IMG/VR virus record: IMGVR_UViG_3300029813_000617
Coordinates: 1 to 64,000 of that record
Length of the DNA: 64,000 nt
From: a virus
Strand: one strand, 5' to 3'
Position 1 is the stretch's first letter; each line of letters begins with the position of its first letter. The position numbers and the translations under genes are program-made. Positions 41,470-50,304 of the stretch are shown here, piece after piece. The notes below the pieces were generated by a model. The model did not search any database, was not told the origin of the DNA, and worked only from the letters and a program-made list of their open reading frames with translations.

Positions 41470-42452
41470 TATGAAACCCTCCTAATCATCTGAGCTATAC
41501 GCATGTCCCAAGTGTGACGAGCAAGTACTTCCCTTCGCCCTGCAGTAGCAATTTCCTCACGTTCCTCCTCGTGGGCAAGATAGTACTTGGCTAACTCTAT
41601 AGCTTCAGGTACTGAGTTGAACCACACTAGGTGTTTCCTGTTCTCAAAGAATGTCTCTATGCCAGGTACATAGTGAGTTAAGTGAAAAGCCCCACTAGCC
41701 ATCGAGTTCATGGCACGTCTCCACGATGCGTACATATGAATATCGTTCACACCATTGACACCCAGGGTAACTTTTGTGCGAGAGCAAACTTTAGAGAATG
41801 TGCCACCAAAGACAAATGGGTGCAGGTACACATCTCCCCTCTCTCTCAGATACACCCAACTCCCGATAGTTCCAAAGATATGTAAACAGAATCCCTCACC
41901 AAGAATAGTTTCTAGCAACTGGCGGCGAACCTTGTAGCCTGTATTCTGAGGAAGAGGGATATTAGATCCCATAAAGACTAGATCCCAGGTCTTCTCTTCC
42001 TTTTTTGGGTAGAATACTTCAGGATCGACACCGCAACCCCACCAATCTCCAACATACTTCACACCCGCTGCTTCATATATGTTGCGACACCTCGCGTCAT
42101 CATTGTTGAACAAGGTGCAATCTGCGTACTGACCTATATCAACTACCCATGGTTGCAAGTTCCACCGAAAGTCTCCATAGAAATGAATGACATAGGTATC
42201 CAAGCTCTCCTTGATTGCTTCGACAGTAGCTCCAGAAACGTTTCCGCACTTCCCAAGGTGAATCAGGCGAGGCTGAAACCGCAGAGCAGCCTCGACTAGC
42301 ATCTCATTCATTCGAATGACACCGTGTTTGGCAGCGAGAGATCCATTATCGAAAGTTTCTAGGGTAGCGATTTTGCGATACGCCTTTATTATACCATTCA
42401 CGTTGTCTGCTGAGTAGGCAGACGAGATAGTATCAACGTATAGAACTTTCAT
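41469..42452 (-). CDS. CgeB/Glyco_trans_1_2-type glycosyltransferase
   Basis: 327 residues from ATG 42452 (ATGA overlap with the upstream gene); a longer frame exists but would overlap by 100 bp. MKVLYVDTISS begins a GT-B N-domain; the C-domain has DLVFMGSNIPLP, TKVTLGVNG, RRAMNSMASGAFHLTHYVPGIE, the CgeB/Glyco_trans_1_2 motif. Similar in layout to the preceding 299-residue gene, so both come from one family. Confidence 0.75.
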   Translation of the reverse strand: MKVLYVDTISSAYSADNVNGIIKAYRKIATLETFDNGSLAAKHGVIRMNEMLVEAALRFQPRLIHLGKCGNVSGATVEAIKESLDTYVIHFYGDFRWNLQPWVVDIGQYADCTLFNNDDARCRNIYEAAGVKYVGDWWGCGVDPEVFYPKKEEKTWDLVFMGSNIPLPQNTGYKVRRQLLETILGEGFCLHIFGTIGSWVYLRERGDVYLHPFVFGGTFSKVCSRTKVTLGVNGVNDIHMYASWRRAMNSMASGAFHLTHYVPGIETFFENRKHLVWFNSVPEAIELAKYYLAHEEEREEIATAGRREVLARHTWDMRIAQMIRRVS

Positions 42453-43348
42453 ACAGATGCCTTTCCCGCAACTACTGCGTCGATTATGCGCTCCCCTACT
42501 CGTTTCCAAGTATGTTCCTGGACTTTCTCCAGGCCAAGCTTGCAAAGGCACTCTCTTTCTACATCATGGGACAGATAGTAGTCAATAAGATCAAGTTCCT
42601 CTGTAGGACTCCTGAACTGAGGTACGGCATCTCCGAACAAATCCTCTATTCCGGCGTTCCAGGCCGAGATACAGAATCCACCGCTCGCCAATATGTCGAA
42701 TACTCGGACTGGAACAAAACCCTGGTCTGACATTTCGTGATACTGGTCATTCAGACTTATCTTGACTGAGCCATACAAATCAGCCAAGTCGTCATAAGGG
42801 AAAAACGCACCCCCATAGTATTTCTCAGGTAGAAGACTTTTCCATTGGCCACTCCACGCCTTTATCCTGTAATCTCCAGATAGCAAGGGGGTCAGAGCTC
42901 GTCGCCCCCAAGTTCCCTTGGGTCCCTGTCCTGGCCTGGGATTAGCTACAAGAGCTATGTCGCAGCCGAAATCCTTACGCTCTATGGGGGGAGTCTTGGA
43001 GCTAGCCCCAACCATCGTCTCAACATTTTGGCAACCCATATCACGGAGGACTTGAGTGAATGGTGAAGAGAGACAGAACACTTTGCCAAAGCGTTGCAGA
43101 TAACTAGGGTTCCTCCCAGCAGAATTTGGGTGATCATAGAGCCAGGCGATAGTATAGATGTCGGGTAACCTTTGAAAATCATAACCCAATTGAAAGAAGC
43201 AAGCATCTGGATCCTTGTCTGAGACTTCGACTCCTAGTGACTGTAGAGCCCTAGTGATCTCCTGTCTTACCCAATAGTCACCCCATAACAGAGCGGTGGA
43301 TGGTGGTTTGGCATACTGCATATCACTCGAGAGGACATATATCCTCAT
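42449..43348 (-). CDS. CgeB/Glyco_trans_1_2-type glycosyltransferase
   Basis: 299 residues. GT-B pattern with ACFFQLGYDFQRLPDIYTIAW in the N-domain and the acceptor/donor motif VPVRVFDILASGGFCISAWNAGIEDLF near residue 220, typical of CgeB-like glycosyltransferases that maturate spore or virion surfaces. Genes of this family are common in large phages. Confidence 0.75.
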   Translation of the reverse strand: MRIYVLSSDMQYAKPPSTALLWGDYWVRQEITRALQSLGVEVSDKDPDACFFQLGYDFQRLPDIYTIAWLYDHPNSAGRNPSYLQRFGKVFCLSSPFTQVLRDMGCQNVETMVGASSKTPPIERKDFGCDIALVANPRPGQGPKGTWGRRALTPLLSGDYRIKAWSGQWKSLLPEKYYGGAFFPYDDLADLYGSVKISLNDQYHEMSDQGFVPVRVFDILASGGFCISAWNAGIEDLFGDAVPQFRSPTEELDLIDYYLSHDVERECLCKLGLEKVQEHTWKRVGERIIDAVVAGKASV

Positions 43349-43349
43349 C

Positions 43350-44210
43350 TTACACGCCCCCTGGCATCTTTCCGCTATCAGGGCACCAAGTGTACTGCCC
43401 TATATCTCGAACTGTCACCTTGGTTTCATAGTGGCCGGGGTTTCCTAGTTTACCTTGCTCAGTTAGTTCTCTAACTCTCAATACGGCAGCATTATGAGCA
43501 GACGTTTTGAAGTCTCTATACATTGCCCCATCTTGCATCTCAAAGTTTTCGTCAGGCAACTCTCTGCAGTTAGCATTTCTCACATAGGCACTTCTGAGTC
43601 CATGATGCTGCTGCCTCGTATGGAGCTCGCTATCCTCTAGGCCATATATACTGTGTTCACAGAAATACCCCAGCCTCACGAGTGTGGCAGCACTCATAAC
43701 ATAGAGTCCCCCAGGATTAGGGCAATTATCCAGGAAAACTCCCTCAACCTCTTTCCAAAGAGTCGGGGTAAACCACGTGTGTCCCCAGGGCTGACCAAAC
43801 CCCTGCACGTTGTTGCCAACTATCCCGAGACCAGGGAGCTCCGAAGCATAGCAAAGATAACTAAGCCAGTACGGGCTAACCTCTATGTCATTATCTATAC
43901 AACAGTACCAAGCAGCTTCGCCTTCCGAGACCTTTAGCCCAAAGTTCTTCCCTACTGCGATTCCTCTATTCTCGGGCAACAAAATCAATCTATCGATCAA
44001 GTCTGCTCGCCTGAGCTTCTTCAAGTTCGCAACGGTTTCATCCCAACTACCATTATCAACAACTGTTAAGACGTGAGGTAGGAAAGTATTCGCGAAGACC
44101 GAGATCAGGCTCTGGCCAGTACATTTCCATCTGTTAAAAGTGACCATCGTAACGGAAGCCCTCTGTTCAGACTTCTTAGCATCCGCTACGAACTGTTCAG
44201 GGCTAAACAC
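43350..44210 (-). CDS. GT2 family glycosyltransferase
   Basis: 286 residues from a GTG. VTMVTFNRWKCTGQSLISVF, VVDNGSWDETVANL and CCIDNDIEVSP (DxD-like) define a GT-A fold; GLYVMSAATLVRLGYFCE is the common late acceptor segment. Lies in line with the two-domain transferase upstream, gap 5 bp. Confidence 0.85.
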   Translation of the reverse strand: MFSPEQFVADAKKSEQRASVTMVTFNRWKCTGQSLISVFANTFLPHVLTVVDNGSWDETVANLKKLRRADLIDRLILLPENRGIAVGKNFGLKVSEGEAAWYCCIDNDIEVSPYWLSYLCYASELPGLGIVGNNVQGFGQPWGHTWFTPTLWKEVEGVFLDNCPNPGGLYVMSAATLVRLGYFCEHSIYGLEDSELHTRQQHHGLRSAYVRNANCRELPDENFEMQDGAMYRDFKTSAHNAAVLRVRELTEQGKLGNPGHYETKVTVRDIGQYTWCPDSGKMPGGV

Positions 44211-44215
44211 CTAGT

Positions 44216-46045
44216 TTATCCTTCTTCCTTGGATTGTGCGAGTATCCCTGTCCACCCAGAAGCCGCTTCTTTTTTCCTCATTTTTGATATGTGACTACCA
44301 GGCCCAGACGTCCTGACATCTCGCGCTGCATCAGGCCACCTGAAATCCATATCAACCTTCTTGCTCAGAGCAGGAAGTTTCTCGGTCCACAGCTGTCTAT
44401 ACCGAGCAAGACTTTCAGGCGGAATCCACTTGCCAGTCTTCCGTTGAGTATAAGCCCACAAATGAGTCAACACAGCTGTCGGGCAGTAAATGTTTTTCAG
44501 GCCCGCCTCGAGACACCTTAAGCCGTAGTCTACATCTCCATAGCCAAGCTTGTACCCTTCATCTATTAGACCTACTAGTTCTATAGCAGATTTCTTGATA
44601 AGCAGACATGCACCTGTGTTAAAGGGAACCTCTCTCACTTCTAGTGATTCTGGGGTATCTGCAGAAGCTCCGTCAAAGGGATGGAAAGGATTCGTGCGAT
44701 GAATGCTCCCTCCTATGTGCTGAATTCTCCCATCAGCATACAATAACTTGGCCCCAACTGTTGCCACGTCATCAGGTTGAGCTAATCGAATCATTTCCCT
44801 GAGCCAACCTCTAGTTCTCACAATGGTGTCACTGTTCAGAAGTAGACAGTATTCTCCTCTAGAGTGCCAGATCCCCTGGTTGTTTGCAGCAGCCCATCCG
44901 AGGTTTTCCTCATTGGCTATCAGTGTCAGACAGTTCTGTTTTTCAAGCCATTCCACACTTCCATCCTTACTTCCATTGTCAACCACGATCAATTCGAAGG
45001 AGCGGATAGTTTTATCCAGAACACTTCTGACGCAATCGGCTGTAATCTCGAGAGTATTGTAAGTGACAACTATTACGGAAGTTAGTCTCGATACTATCTT
45101 GGGAGGCCACCGCTCCAGACCCTCCCGTATCAGAAGCTGACTCCGAGGCAACCGAAGATGTTTAGATGTCCCGAGATCTTTGGGTATTTCGAATGTACTA
45201 GAAGAAAGCCCTTCGGAACTTTTGGGACTCTTTGGAGCTGAGTTCTTCCCCTGGAACAGATCCTCGTCACTACGCAACTCTGGCCACTGGGATACCAATC
45301 TTTGAAGGTTATAATCTCCCCGACCTGCTGACTCTGGTCCTAAACCATTCTCGAAGTGACACAATATGGCTTTGGGTTGATACACAACCTTCCAGCCTGC
45401 TTTGCGAGCACGCCAACAAAAATCAGTATCCTCGAATTGGCCACCCTCGAAGCCCTCATCGAAGCCTTTAAGGTCTTCCCACACTTTACGACGGATCAGA
45501 ATACATGCTCCTGTCACAGCGTTTAACTCACGTCGCACGTTAGCTTCTTCACAAGAGAGGCTCTTTCCTCGAAAGGGATGATAGGGATGTTTTTGACTGG
45601 TACGAGCTACTCCTGCATGTTGAATTGTGCCTCCCAGTGGCTTCCCTTTTGTCTCGGGATAGACTAGTAAGGCACCTACAAGACCAATCCTGGGATCAGC
45701 CTGTAATTCCTGCTGCATGTGAGTAAGCCACTGCTGCATTGGCTCCGTATCAGCATCCAGCAAACAGATATCACCAGGAACTTGCTTGACCGCCCAGTTA
45801 ATGATGTCAGGGAAGTTCCTGCGAACCTTGGATCTGAGGATTACAGCTTGTCCTGAACGCTTGAGTTCACTCAAGTACTTTCGAAGCTCAGTACTAGGGG
45901 AGCAGTCATCGGCGATATAAAGCCGATAGGTTGCCTTGGTATGCTCGCGAAGAGCGTGGATGCAGCGACGCAAATACTCTACCCCATTGTACGTTGGGAT
46001 CACAATGGAGATTACATCAGTAGTAGCATCGGAAGAGGGGCTCAT
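44216..46045 (-). CDS. Bifunctional glycosyltransferase with two GT2 domains
   Basis: 609 residues with GGTGGAG before the ATG. Domain 1 (about 10-260): VISIVIPTYNGVEYLRRCIH, IADDCSPS, LLDADTEP and GFEGGQFEDTDFCWRARKAGW. A linker (265-300) leads to domain 2 (about 310-570): TSVIVVTYNTLEITADCVRS, VVDNGSKDGSVEW, LLNSDTIV and GYGDVDYGLRCLEAGL. The tandem fold resembles rhamnan-forming or chain-extending enzymes. First gene of the island; it overlaps the head gene before it by 28 bp, so the island is joined to the head operon without a gap. Confidence 0.85.
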   Translation of the reverse strand: MSPSSDATTDVISIVIPTYNGVEYLRRCIHALREHTKATYRLYIADDCSPSTELRKYLSELKRSGQAVILRSKVRRNFPDIINWAVKQVPGDICLLDADTEPMQQWLTHMQQELQADPRIGLVGALLVYPETKGKPLGGTIQHAGVARTSQKHPYHPFRGKSLSCEEANVRRELNAVTGACILIRRKVWEDLKGFDEGFEGGQFEDTDFCWRARKAGWKVVYQPKAILCHFENGLGPESAGRGDYNLQRLVSQWPELRSDEDLFQGKNSAPKSPKSSEGLSSSTFEIPKDLGTSKHLRLPRSQLLIREGLERWPPKIVSRLTSVIVVTYNTLEITADCVRSVLDKTIRSFELIVVDNGSKDGSVEWLEKQNCLTLIANEENLGWAAANNQGIWHSRGEYCLLLNSDTIVRTRGWLREMIRLAQPDDVATVGAKLLYADGRIQHIGGSIHRTNPFHPFDGASADTPESLEVREVPFNTGACLLIKKSAIELVGLIDEGYKLGYGDVDYGLRCLEAGLKNIYCPTAVLTHLWAYTQRKTGKWIPPESLARYRQLWTEKLPALSKKVDMDFRWPDAARDVRTSGPGSHISKMRKKEAASGWTGILAQSKEEG

Positions 46046-47513
46046 TGATCTCCACCTTTGTGAGTGGGATGTGGGGGACTAGATAGGACTTGAAGATAGG
46101 CTTGCCTTGCATGGCCTTCTTGGGTCCACACCAGTTGAAAGTTAGGGTTACAGCGTCAGGCAGAAGACGTCTCAGTTTGAGTTCGATACCCGAGTTACGC
46201 TCAGCCTCTCTAACTGAGATGATATCATCAGCCAAGGTAGCATAGGGATCTTCCACAAGTGCAGCTGGAGGGAGACCTCGATAGAGTTCCCAAGAACGCT
46301 CTGATATCCCCTCATGTCGAGTCTCTCGTTGAGACCAAGGACCTCTCCAGTTCACAGGTACAGCTACCAAGTCAAGCAGAGGCACATAGTCGAAGGCAGG
46401 GCCACGCTTATCATAGACTCGGTGGATCTTGTCAGAAGGGAGCTTGATGACGCGCAGGAGAGCCTGAGTGACCTTTGGATTCTCCTCATCGTCTCGGATA
46501 ACCAGGTCACAATCGTGAGGTTTGCGAAGCTCGTAGACTGCGGATCCTGTGTGGCTAATATAGGAATCAACGATGACGAAGGGGACAAGGCGAAGTTTGG
46601 CCTTGCGCAGTTCTCGGTCCAAGTCATCAACCATCTCATGTGGCAGGCCGCGCCGCTTCATTTCCTGCAAGGCGAAAAAGTGCGCATTCACGACATCTTC
46701 CCTGCTGGCCCCTTCGCCTTTAGCATAGAGCTGGTGAAGAGAGTCATGATAAGTTACTAGTGCCTCGTCATCCTTGATCTCTCGAGCCCTGGCATAGAGG
46801 CTCTTCTTAATCGGAATCTCAATGCCCTCGCCCTCCAGGGATCGCCTAGCTCTATCAAAGAGTTCCCTCGCATGCCGCTTGTAGCCGCTAGGGTGAAACC
46901 TTGCAGCCTCGCGCTCTATGAGTTCTTTGAGGATTGCACGATACTTCTGCTCAATGAGCTCGAGGGAATAGGCAGGCCCTTTGCCTTGCTGCTTAGTAGA
47001 CCACCAGGCCAGCAAGATTCGCATGTCATCACGTAGAATGGCATTGCCCCGCTTGGTCTTGGGAACTTTCGTGGGATCGTAAGAGGTTAGATCTCTGATC
47101 TTCTCCAAATGGAGTTCTTTGGGTGCTGGGTCAAGCCACTTCCAAGACCTGAGCCAAGTCTGAACTTTGGTATCAGGGGGAACTTGAGTTCGCTTAGGAG
47201 GATCATAGGTTTCCAGAACCTGGACTTCATAGGCATAAAAGTTCAGGCTGCCTGGCCACCATTCATCCCTTTCCCTCTCAGTGATGCGATGCTTGCTACG
47301 GAGACCCCTGAATTCGCCCAGAGTTATCGTCTTAGGGCTGCCCAGAACGATCTTGCCATAACACTTTAGCTCCTGGTCTTGCTGGTCAGCGAATAGATAG
47401 ATAGGGATACGGACATATTTGTAAAACCGCTTCGCCCTGATGATCATGGTCTTGTTGACGGTCATAATCATCTCGGCGTGATGCTTAGGACTTAGATTGA
47501 GACCTATTTGCAT
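46017..47513 (-). CDS. Nucleotidyltransferase-like protein in head module
   Basis: 498 residues from ATG 47513 with TTGAGGAAG upstream. The N-terminal 120 residues are beta-rich with FYAYEVQVLETYDPP; the middle (about 155-310) is charged and helical. The C-terminal half contains HTGSAVYELRKPHDCDLVIRD, matching the pol-beta superfamily signature G-S-x9-D-x-D, and a later acidic DYVPLLDL as a possible third carboxylate. It stands between the portal and, across the glycan island, the ligase-containing fusion, which hints at a joint nucleic-acid role during packaging or virion entry. Substrate unknown. Confidence 0.5.
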   Translation of the reverse strand: MQIGLNLSPKHHAEMIMTVNKTMIIRAKRFYKYVRIPIYLFADQQDQELKCYGKIVLGSPKTITLGEFRGLRSKHRITERERDEWWPGSLNFYAYEVQVLETYDPPKRTQVPPDTKVQTWLRSWKWLDPAPKELHLEKIRDLTSYDPTKVPKTKRGNAILRDDMRILLAWWSTKQQGKGPAYSLELIEQKYRAILKELIEREAARFHPSGYKRHARELFDRARRSLEGEGIEIPIKKSLYARAREIKDDEALVTYHDSLHQLYAKGEGASREDVVNAHFFALQEMKRRGLPHEMVDDLDRELRKAKLRLVPFVIVDSYISHTGSAVYELRKPHDCDLVIRDDEENPKVTQALLRVIKLPSDKIHRVYDKRGPAFDYVPLLDLVAVPVNWRGPWSQRETRHEGISERSWELYRGLPPAALVEDPYATLADDIISVREAERNSGIELKLRRLLPDAVTLTFNWCGPKKAMQGKPIFKSYLVPHIPLTKVEINEPLFRCYY

Positions 47514-47700
47514 GAACTTCCTCAACTTGTGTTATAAAAGAATCGAGTTCAGCATTGGTCAAATAGATGCTACATATTCCCTTAGGGCTTATGCAGCGAA
47601 TCATGTACTCACCACAGTCAAAACCAGGCCCCTGGTTCTGAAAAAGTTGCAAGGTCGTCCTATCCTGGAAACCTTCGTAAAACGCCATCTTCAGCCTCAT
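47485..47700 (-). CDS. Small protein after portal
   Basis: 71 residues with a strong GGAGAGGGG ribosome site, 12 bp after the portal gene. Sequence has CGEYMIRCIS and a C-terminal helix (LTNAELDSFITQVEEVH). It overlaps the next start by about 29 bp. No family recognised. Confidence 0.5.
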   Translation of the reverse strand: MRLKMAFYEGFQDRTTLQLFQNQGPGFDCGEYMIRCISPKGICSIYLTNAELDSFITQVEEVHANRSQSKS

Positions 47701-47712
47701 TTTGCCCCTCTC

Positions 47713-49038
47713 CTATCCTCGCTTCAAACTGACTCCGAGACCTAGCTGCTCGAGTAGAGCTCCAAAGACACGTTTGCCCAAGTCTGCGTCTATCCATTCG
47801 TTCTTTTGAGCAGTATCCAGGGCCTGAGTAATGCGACTCATCGCGCCACCAGTTCGCTGGAGATCCCTGAGAGAAATCTTGGGCATGATGATGTCAAGTG
47901 CTGTGTCTACATCCTTATCAATTATCCCGTGGATGATCTTCTGGTCAATCACAAAGTTCAGAATCTCCCGTAAAAATCCTTCGATTTCAGACTGGCGTGC
48001 ACTGAGAGATTGATAAGCTGGTGCAGCCATAGACTCAGCAATTGCTCTGCCTGCAGTGGCGGGTTCGCTGAAGAAGTGGACGGGGATACCCATGCCTCCT
48101 AGCGCATAGTTGCGGATGAGCATAGCTTCATCAGTGATGTTCTCAGCCTTTAGACCTATCTCCATAGGCTCCCATTTGACCCACTCATTATGGACGAGGA
48201 AGGCCCCTGGTTTGGGTGGATTGGCTTCCAGCTGAGCGACTTGCCTCTTAATTTTGGCATCATCAGCACCCCTCATCTCGACATCCCATATCCAGCCAGC
48301 CTCATGAGTCATTCGCTCTAGAGAGTTGAAGATAAGCTGGTCTAGACAGTCGATGAAGTCAGCTGCGGCAAGAAGGTCGCTAAGGCCCCGGCTTGCATCC
48401 CCTACACGGTTGACCGAAAAGTAGAAACAATCACCGACTCGCCTTTGGTAGACGGAGGGTGAGTCGAGATCTTCGGATCTTAGTCTCGCCTCTACACCTC
48501 GCTCTACATGGATGACTTTGAGTTCCTTGTTCACACCGGGCTGATCCGTCGATCTGAGCACGACCCTATCATGACGCAACAAGTTCGTGATATCTAGATG
48601 GACATCCTCGACTTGGAAGGGGGAGATATAGGCAAGCTCCACATCCCCGTTGTGCCTGTTCACAGTTGCTGGAACGGTCACTTCGCCATAGAGACTGAGT
48701 TCGAAGGCTAACAGAGGCAGGAACCTATCCAGGTTATGAGTAGGGTTTCCCCAGAACTTCTCGATGCAGGACTGAACAACTGGAGATTTGGCCTTTACAC
48801 GAACCCCACCGCCAACTACATAGTCTCGCATGAGTTCAACGCTTCTATGTGCCAGGGGGTTAAAGCGATAGAGATAGAGGGAAACCTGGAGCATCCGCTC
48901 GTGGTCATAGTCGGGCAGATTGCGAGGAGCTGTATCTGTGAGACGACGCCACTTCCAGGCATCTGTGTCCACTTCTGGTAGTGATGTGTCTACTGCCTCT
49001 AAGAGCCGTTTTCTCTGAACTTTTCCCAAAACTGGCAT
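47713..49038 (-). CDS. Portal protein
   Basis: 441 residues. Portal hallmarks: early helices with LYLYRFNPLAHRSVELMRDYVVGGG, the wing region (LAFELSLYGEVTVPA, PFQVEDV), the stem/helix region (GLSDLLAAADFIDCLDQLIFNSLERM) and GIPVHFFSEPATAGRAIAESM. It forms the dodecameric channel for DNA. Located downstream of the terminase genes and upstream of the capsid genes as in most tailed phages; a homing endonuclease gene intervenes on the upstream side. Confidence 0.85.
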   Translation of the reverse strand: MPVLGKVQRKRLLEAVDTSLPEVDTDAWKWRRLTDTAPRNLPDYDHERMLQVSLYLYRFNPLAHRSVELMRDYVVGGGVRVKAKSPVVQSCIEKFWGNPTHNLDRFLPLLAFELSLYGEVTVPATVNRHNGDVELAYISPFQVEDVHLDITNLLRHDRVVLRSTDQPGVNKELKVIHVERGVEARLRSEDLDSPSVYQRRVGDCFYFSVNRVGDASRGLSDLLAAADFIDCLDQLIFNSLERMTHEAGWIWDVEMRGADDAKIKRQVAQLEANPPKPGAFLVHNEWVKWEPMEIGLKAENITDEAMLIRNYALGGMGIPVHFFSEPATAGRAIAESMAAPAYQSLSARQSEIEGFLREILNFVIDQKIIHGIIDKDVDTALDIIMPKISLRDLQRTGGAMSRITQALDTAQKNEWIDADLGKRVFGALLEQLGLGVSLKRG

Positions 49039-49052
49039 TTCTATACCCTTTC

Positions 49053-49670
49053 TTATCTTGCACTCAGGAACCTTCCACTTGAGTCTCGTTCTCTAATCTC
49101 AGGCCTTTGGGTAAGCACAGTTAAGACTTTCTTATCCGCCCATCCTGCAGCAACACGCTTGTAAAGTGTCCAGACATTCAAATCCAACTCTTCAGCCCAT
49201 TCAGCTACACACTTCGTTTGACCTCTTACCGTCAGAAGAACGTTGTTCAGCTTGTTCCGATTTTGCTCCGAACGCGGAACCCAGCGGCAGTTCTCTTTCG
49301 AATAACCTTTAGCGGAGTCAATTCTGTCGAGAGTCATCCCCTCAATATAGCTAGGCCCCATATCTTCCCAAAACCCCATAAAGGAAACCCATCTTTCCGC
49401 ATACTTGATTCCGCACCCACCATACCACCTATAACTCTTGTTCCTCGGATTTGAACATCTGTCTTTCATAGACTGCCAAGAGATATACGGCGGCGTATGA
49501 CTCATCCCGTGCTCTTCGCCACGGCCTCGGATAGGGATTCTACACTCATTCAGATTCCGCCTAACTATCTCACAGGAAGTATGCAAGATGTGAGCTACTT
49601 CCTTTTGTGTTCTCCGCTCAACGACGTAGAGTCGGAGCAAGTCCTCTCTGCGTAGTACTATCTTTCTCAT
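49053..49670 (-). CDS. HNH homing endonuclease
   Basis: 205 residues. N-terminal helix-turn-helix-like part (LLRLYVVERRTQKEVAHILH) followed by the phage HNH type: ISWQSMKDRCSNPRNKSY, YGGCGIKYAERW, GMTLDRIDSAKGYSKENCRW, and a C-terminal NUMOD-like module (TVRGQTKCVAEWAEELDL). It has its own promoter. It is free-standing between the coiled-coil gene and the portal gene; such genes spread by cutting uninfected or related genomes. Confidence 0.85.
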   Translation of the reverse strand: MRKIVLRREDLLRLYVVERRTQKEVAHILHTSCEIVRRNLNECRIPIRGRGEEHGMSHTPPYISWQSMKDRCSNPRNKSYRWYGGCGIKYAERWVSFMGFWEDMGPSYIEGMTLDRIDSAKGYSKENCRWVPRSEQNRNKLNNVLLTVRGQTKCVAEWAEELDLNVWTLYKRVAAGWADKKVLTVLTQRPEIRERDSSGRFLSAR

Positions 49671-49703
49671 ATCTAACTTTTCCCTTCCATAATTGCTATG
49701 CTA

Positions 49704-49732
49704 ATTGTATATGGGAAGGGAGAATTTGTCAA
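49704..49732 (-). promoter_or_regulatory. Leftward sigma70-type promoter for HNH gene
   Basis: TTGACA (49732-49727), 17-bp spacer, TACAAT (49709-49704), start near 49697. It lies in the 67-bp gap before the endonuclease and may have travelled with it. Confidence 0.75.
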
Positions 49733-49737
49733 CTTCC

Positions 49738-50304
49738 TCACCACCGGTAGAAACAATACGTGAGAGATCGTGAGTGACCCTGAAGTGCTCTAAAGATGAG
49801 TTTGGCTCCACTAGTGACAACGAGTGGCTCAAGTACGAAGTAAGGATCATCTAGGGGGCCACGCAAGGTCTGCCCAAAGAGCTTGGCTGAGTTACCCTTA
49901 TGGTCTGTGCAGACGAGGGCGATATCCACCACATCTCCTGATGCCAAGTTGACCAGGTTCATATTGCCACCTAGCATGATGGGTGAGCCATCTTTCGAGT
50001 TGAGCTCCAGCAGTGTATAGGAGGTACCGATTTCGGGCAAGAGCTCGTCCTGAATGATGATATCAGGAGTACGAATCTGCTTCTCGAGCCAGTAGCGGAG
50101 CTGGGCGCGTAGGCGCTTCTGGATACGGGACTCGCCTTCCTTTAGAGACCTTTGGGTTCGAGACTCTACAGCCTGGAGATCTGAGACGAGTTTAGCTATA
50201 CGACTCTCTGTATGAGCCTCCAGGATGTTCAGTGCTGCCTTCAGGGCAGCCAAGTCCGCTTCCACAGCATCAACCCTTGTGGCCAGTTTCCTTCGTTTCA
50301 TCAC
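49738..50304 (-). CDS. Coiled-coil protein with beta-rich C-terminus
   Basis: 188 residues; the start overlaps the terminase nuclease stop (ATGA). Residues 5-80 are a long coiled coil (VDAVEADLAALKAALNILEA, QRSLKEGESRIQKRL), and 85-188 form a beta domain (IGTSYTLLELNSKDG, GDVVDIALVCTDHKG). It may be a head decoration, a spike or a scaffold-like factor. No family is recognised. Confidence 0.45.
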   Translation of the reverse strand: MMKRRKLATRVDAVEADLAALKAALNILEAHTESRIAKLVSDLQAVESRTQRSLKEGESRIQKRLRAQLRYWLEKQIRTPDIIIQDELLPEIGTSYTLLELNSKDGSPIMLGGNMNLVNLASGDVVDIALVCTDHKGNSAKLFGQTLRGPLDDPYFVLEPLVVTSGAKLIFRALQGHSRSLTYCFYRW

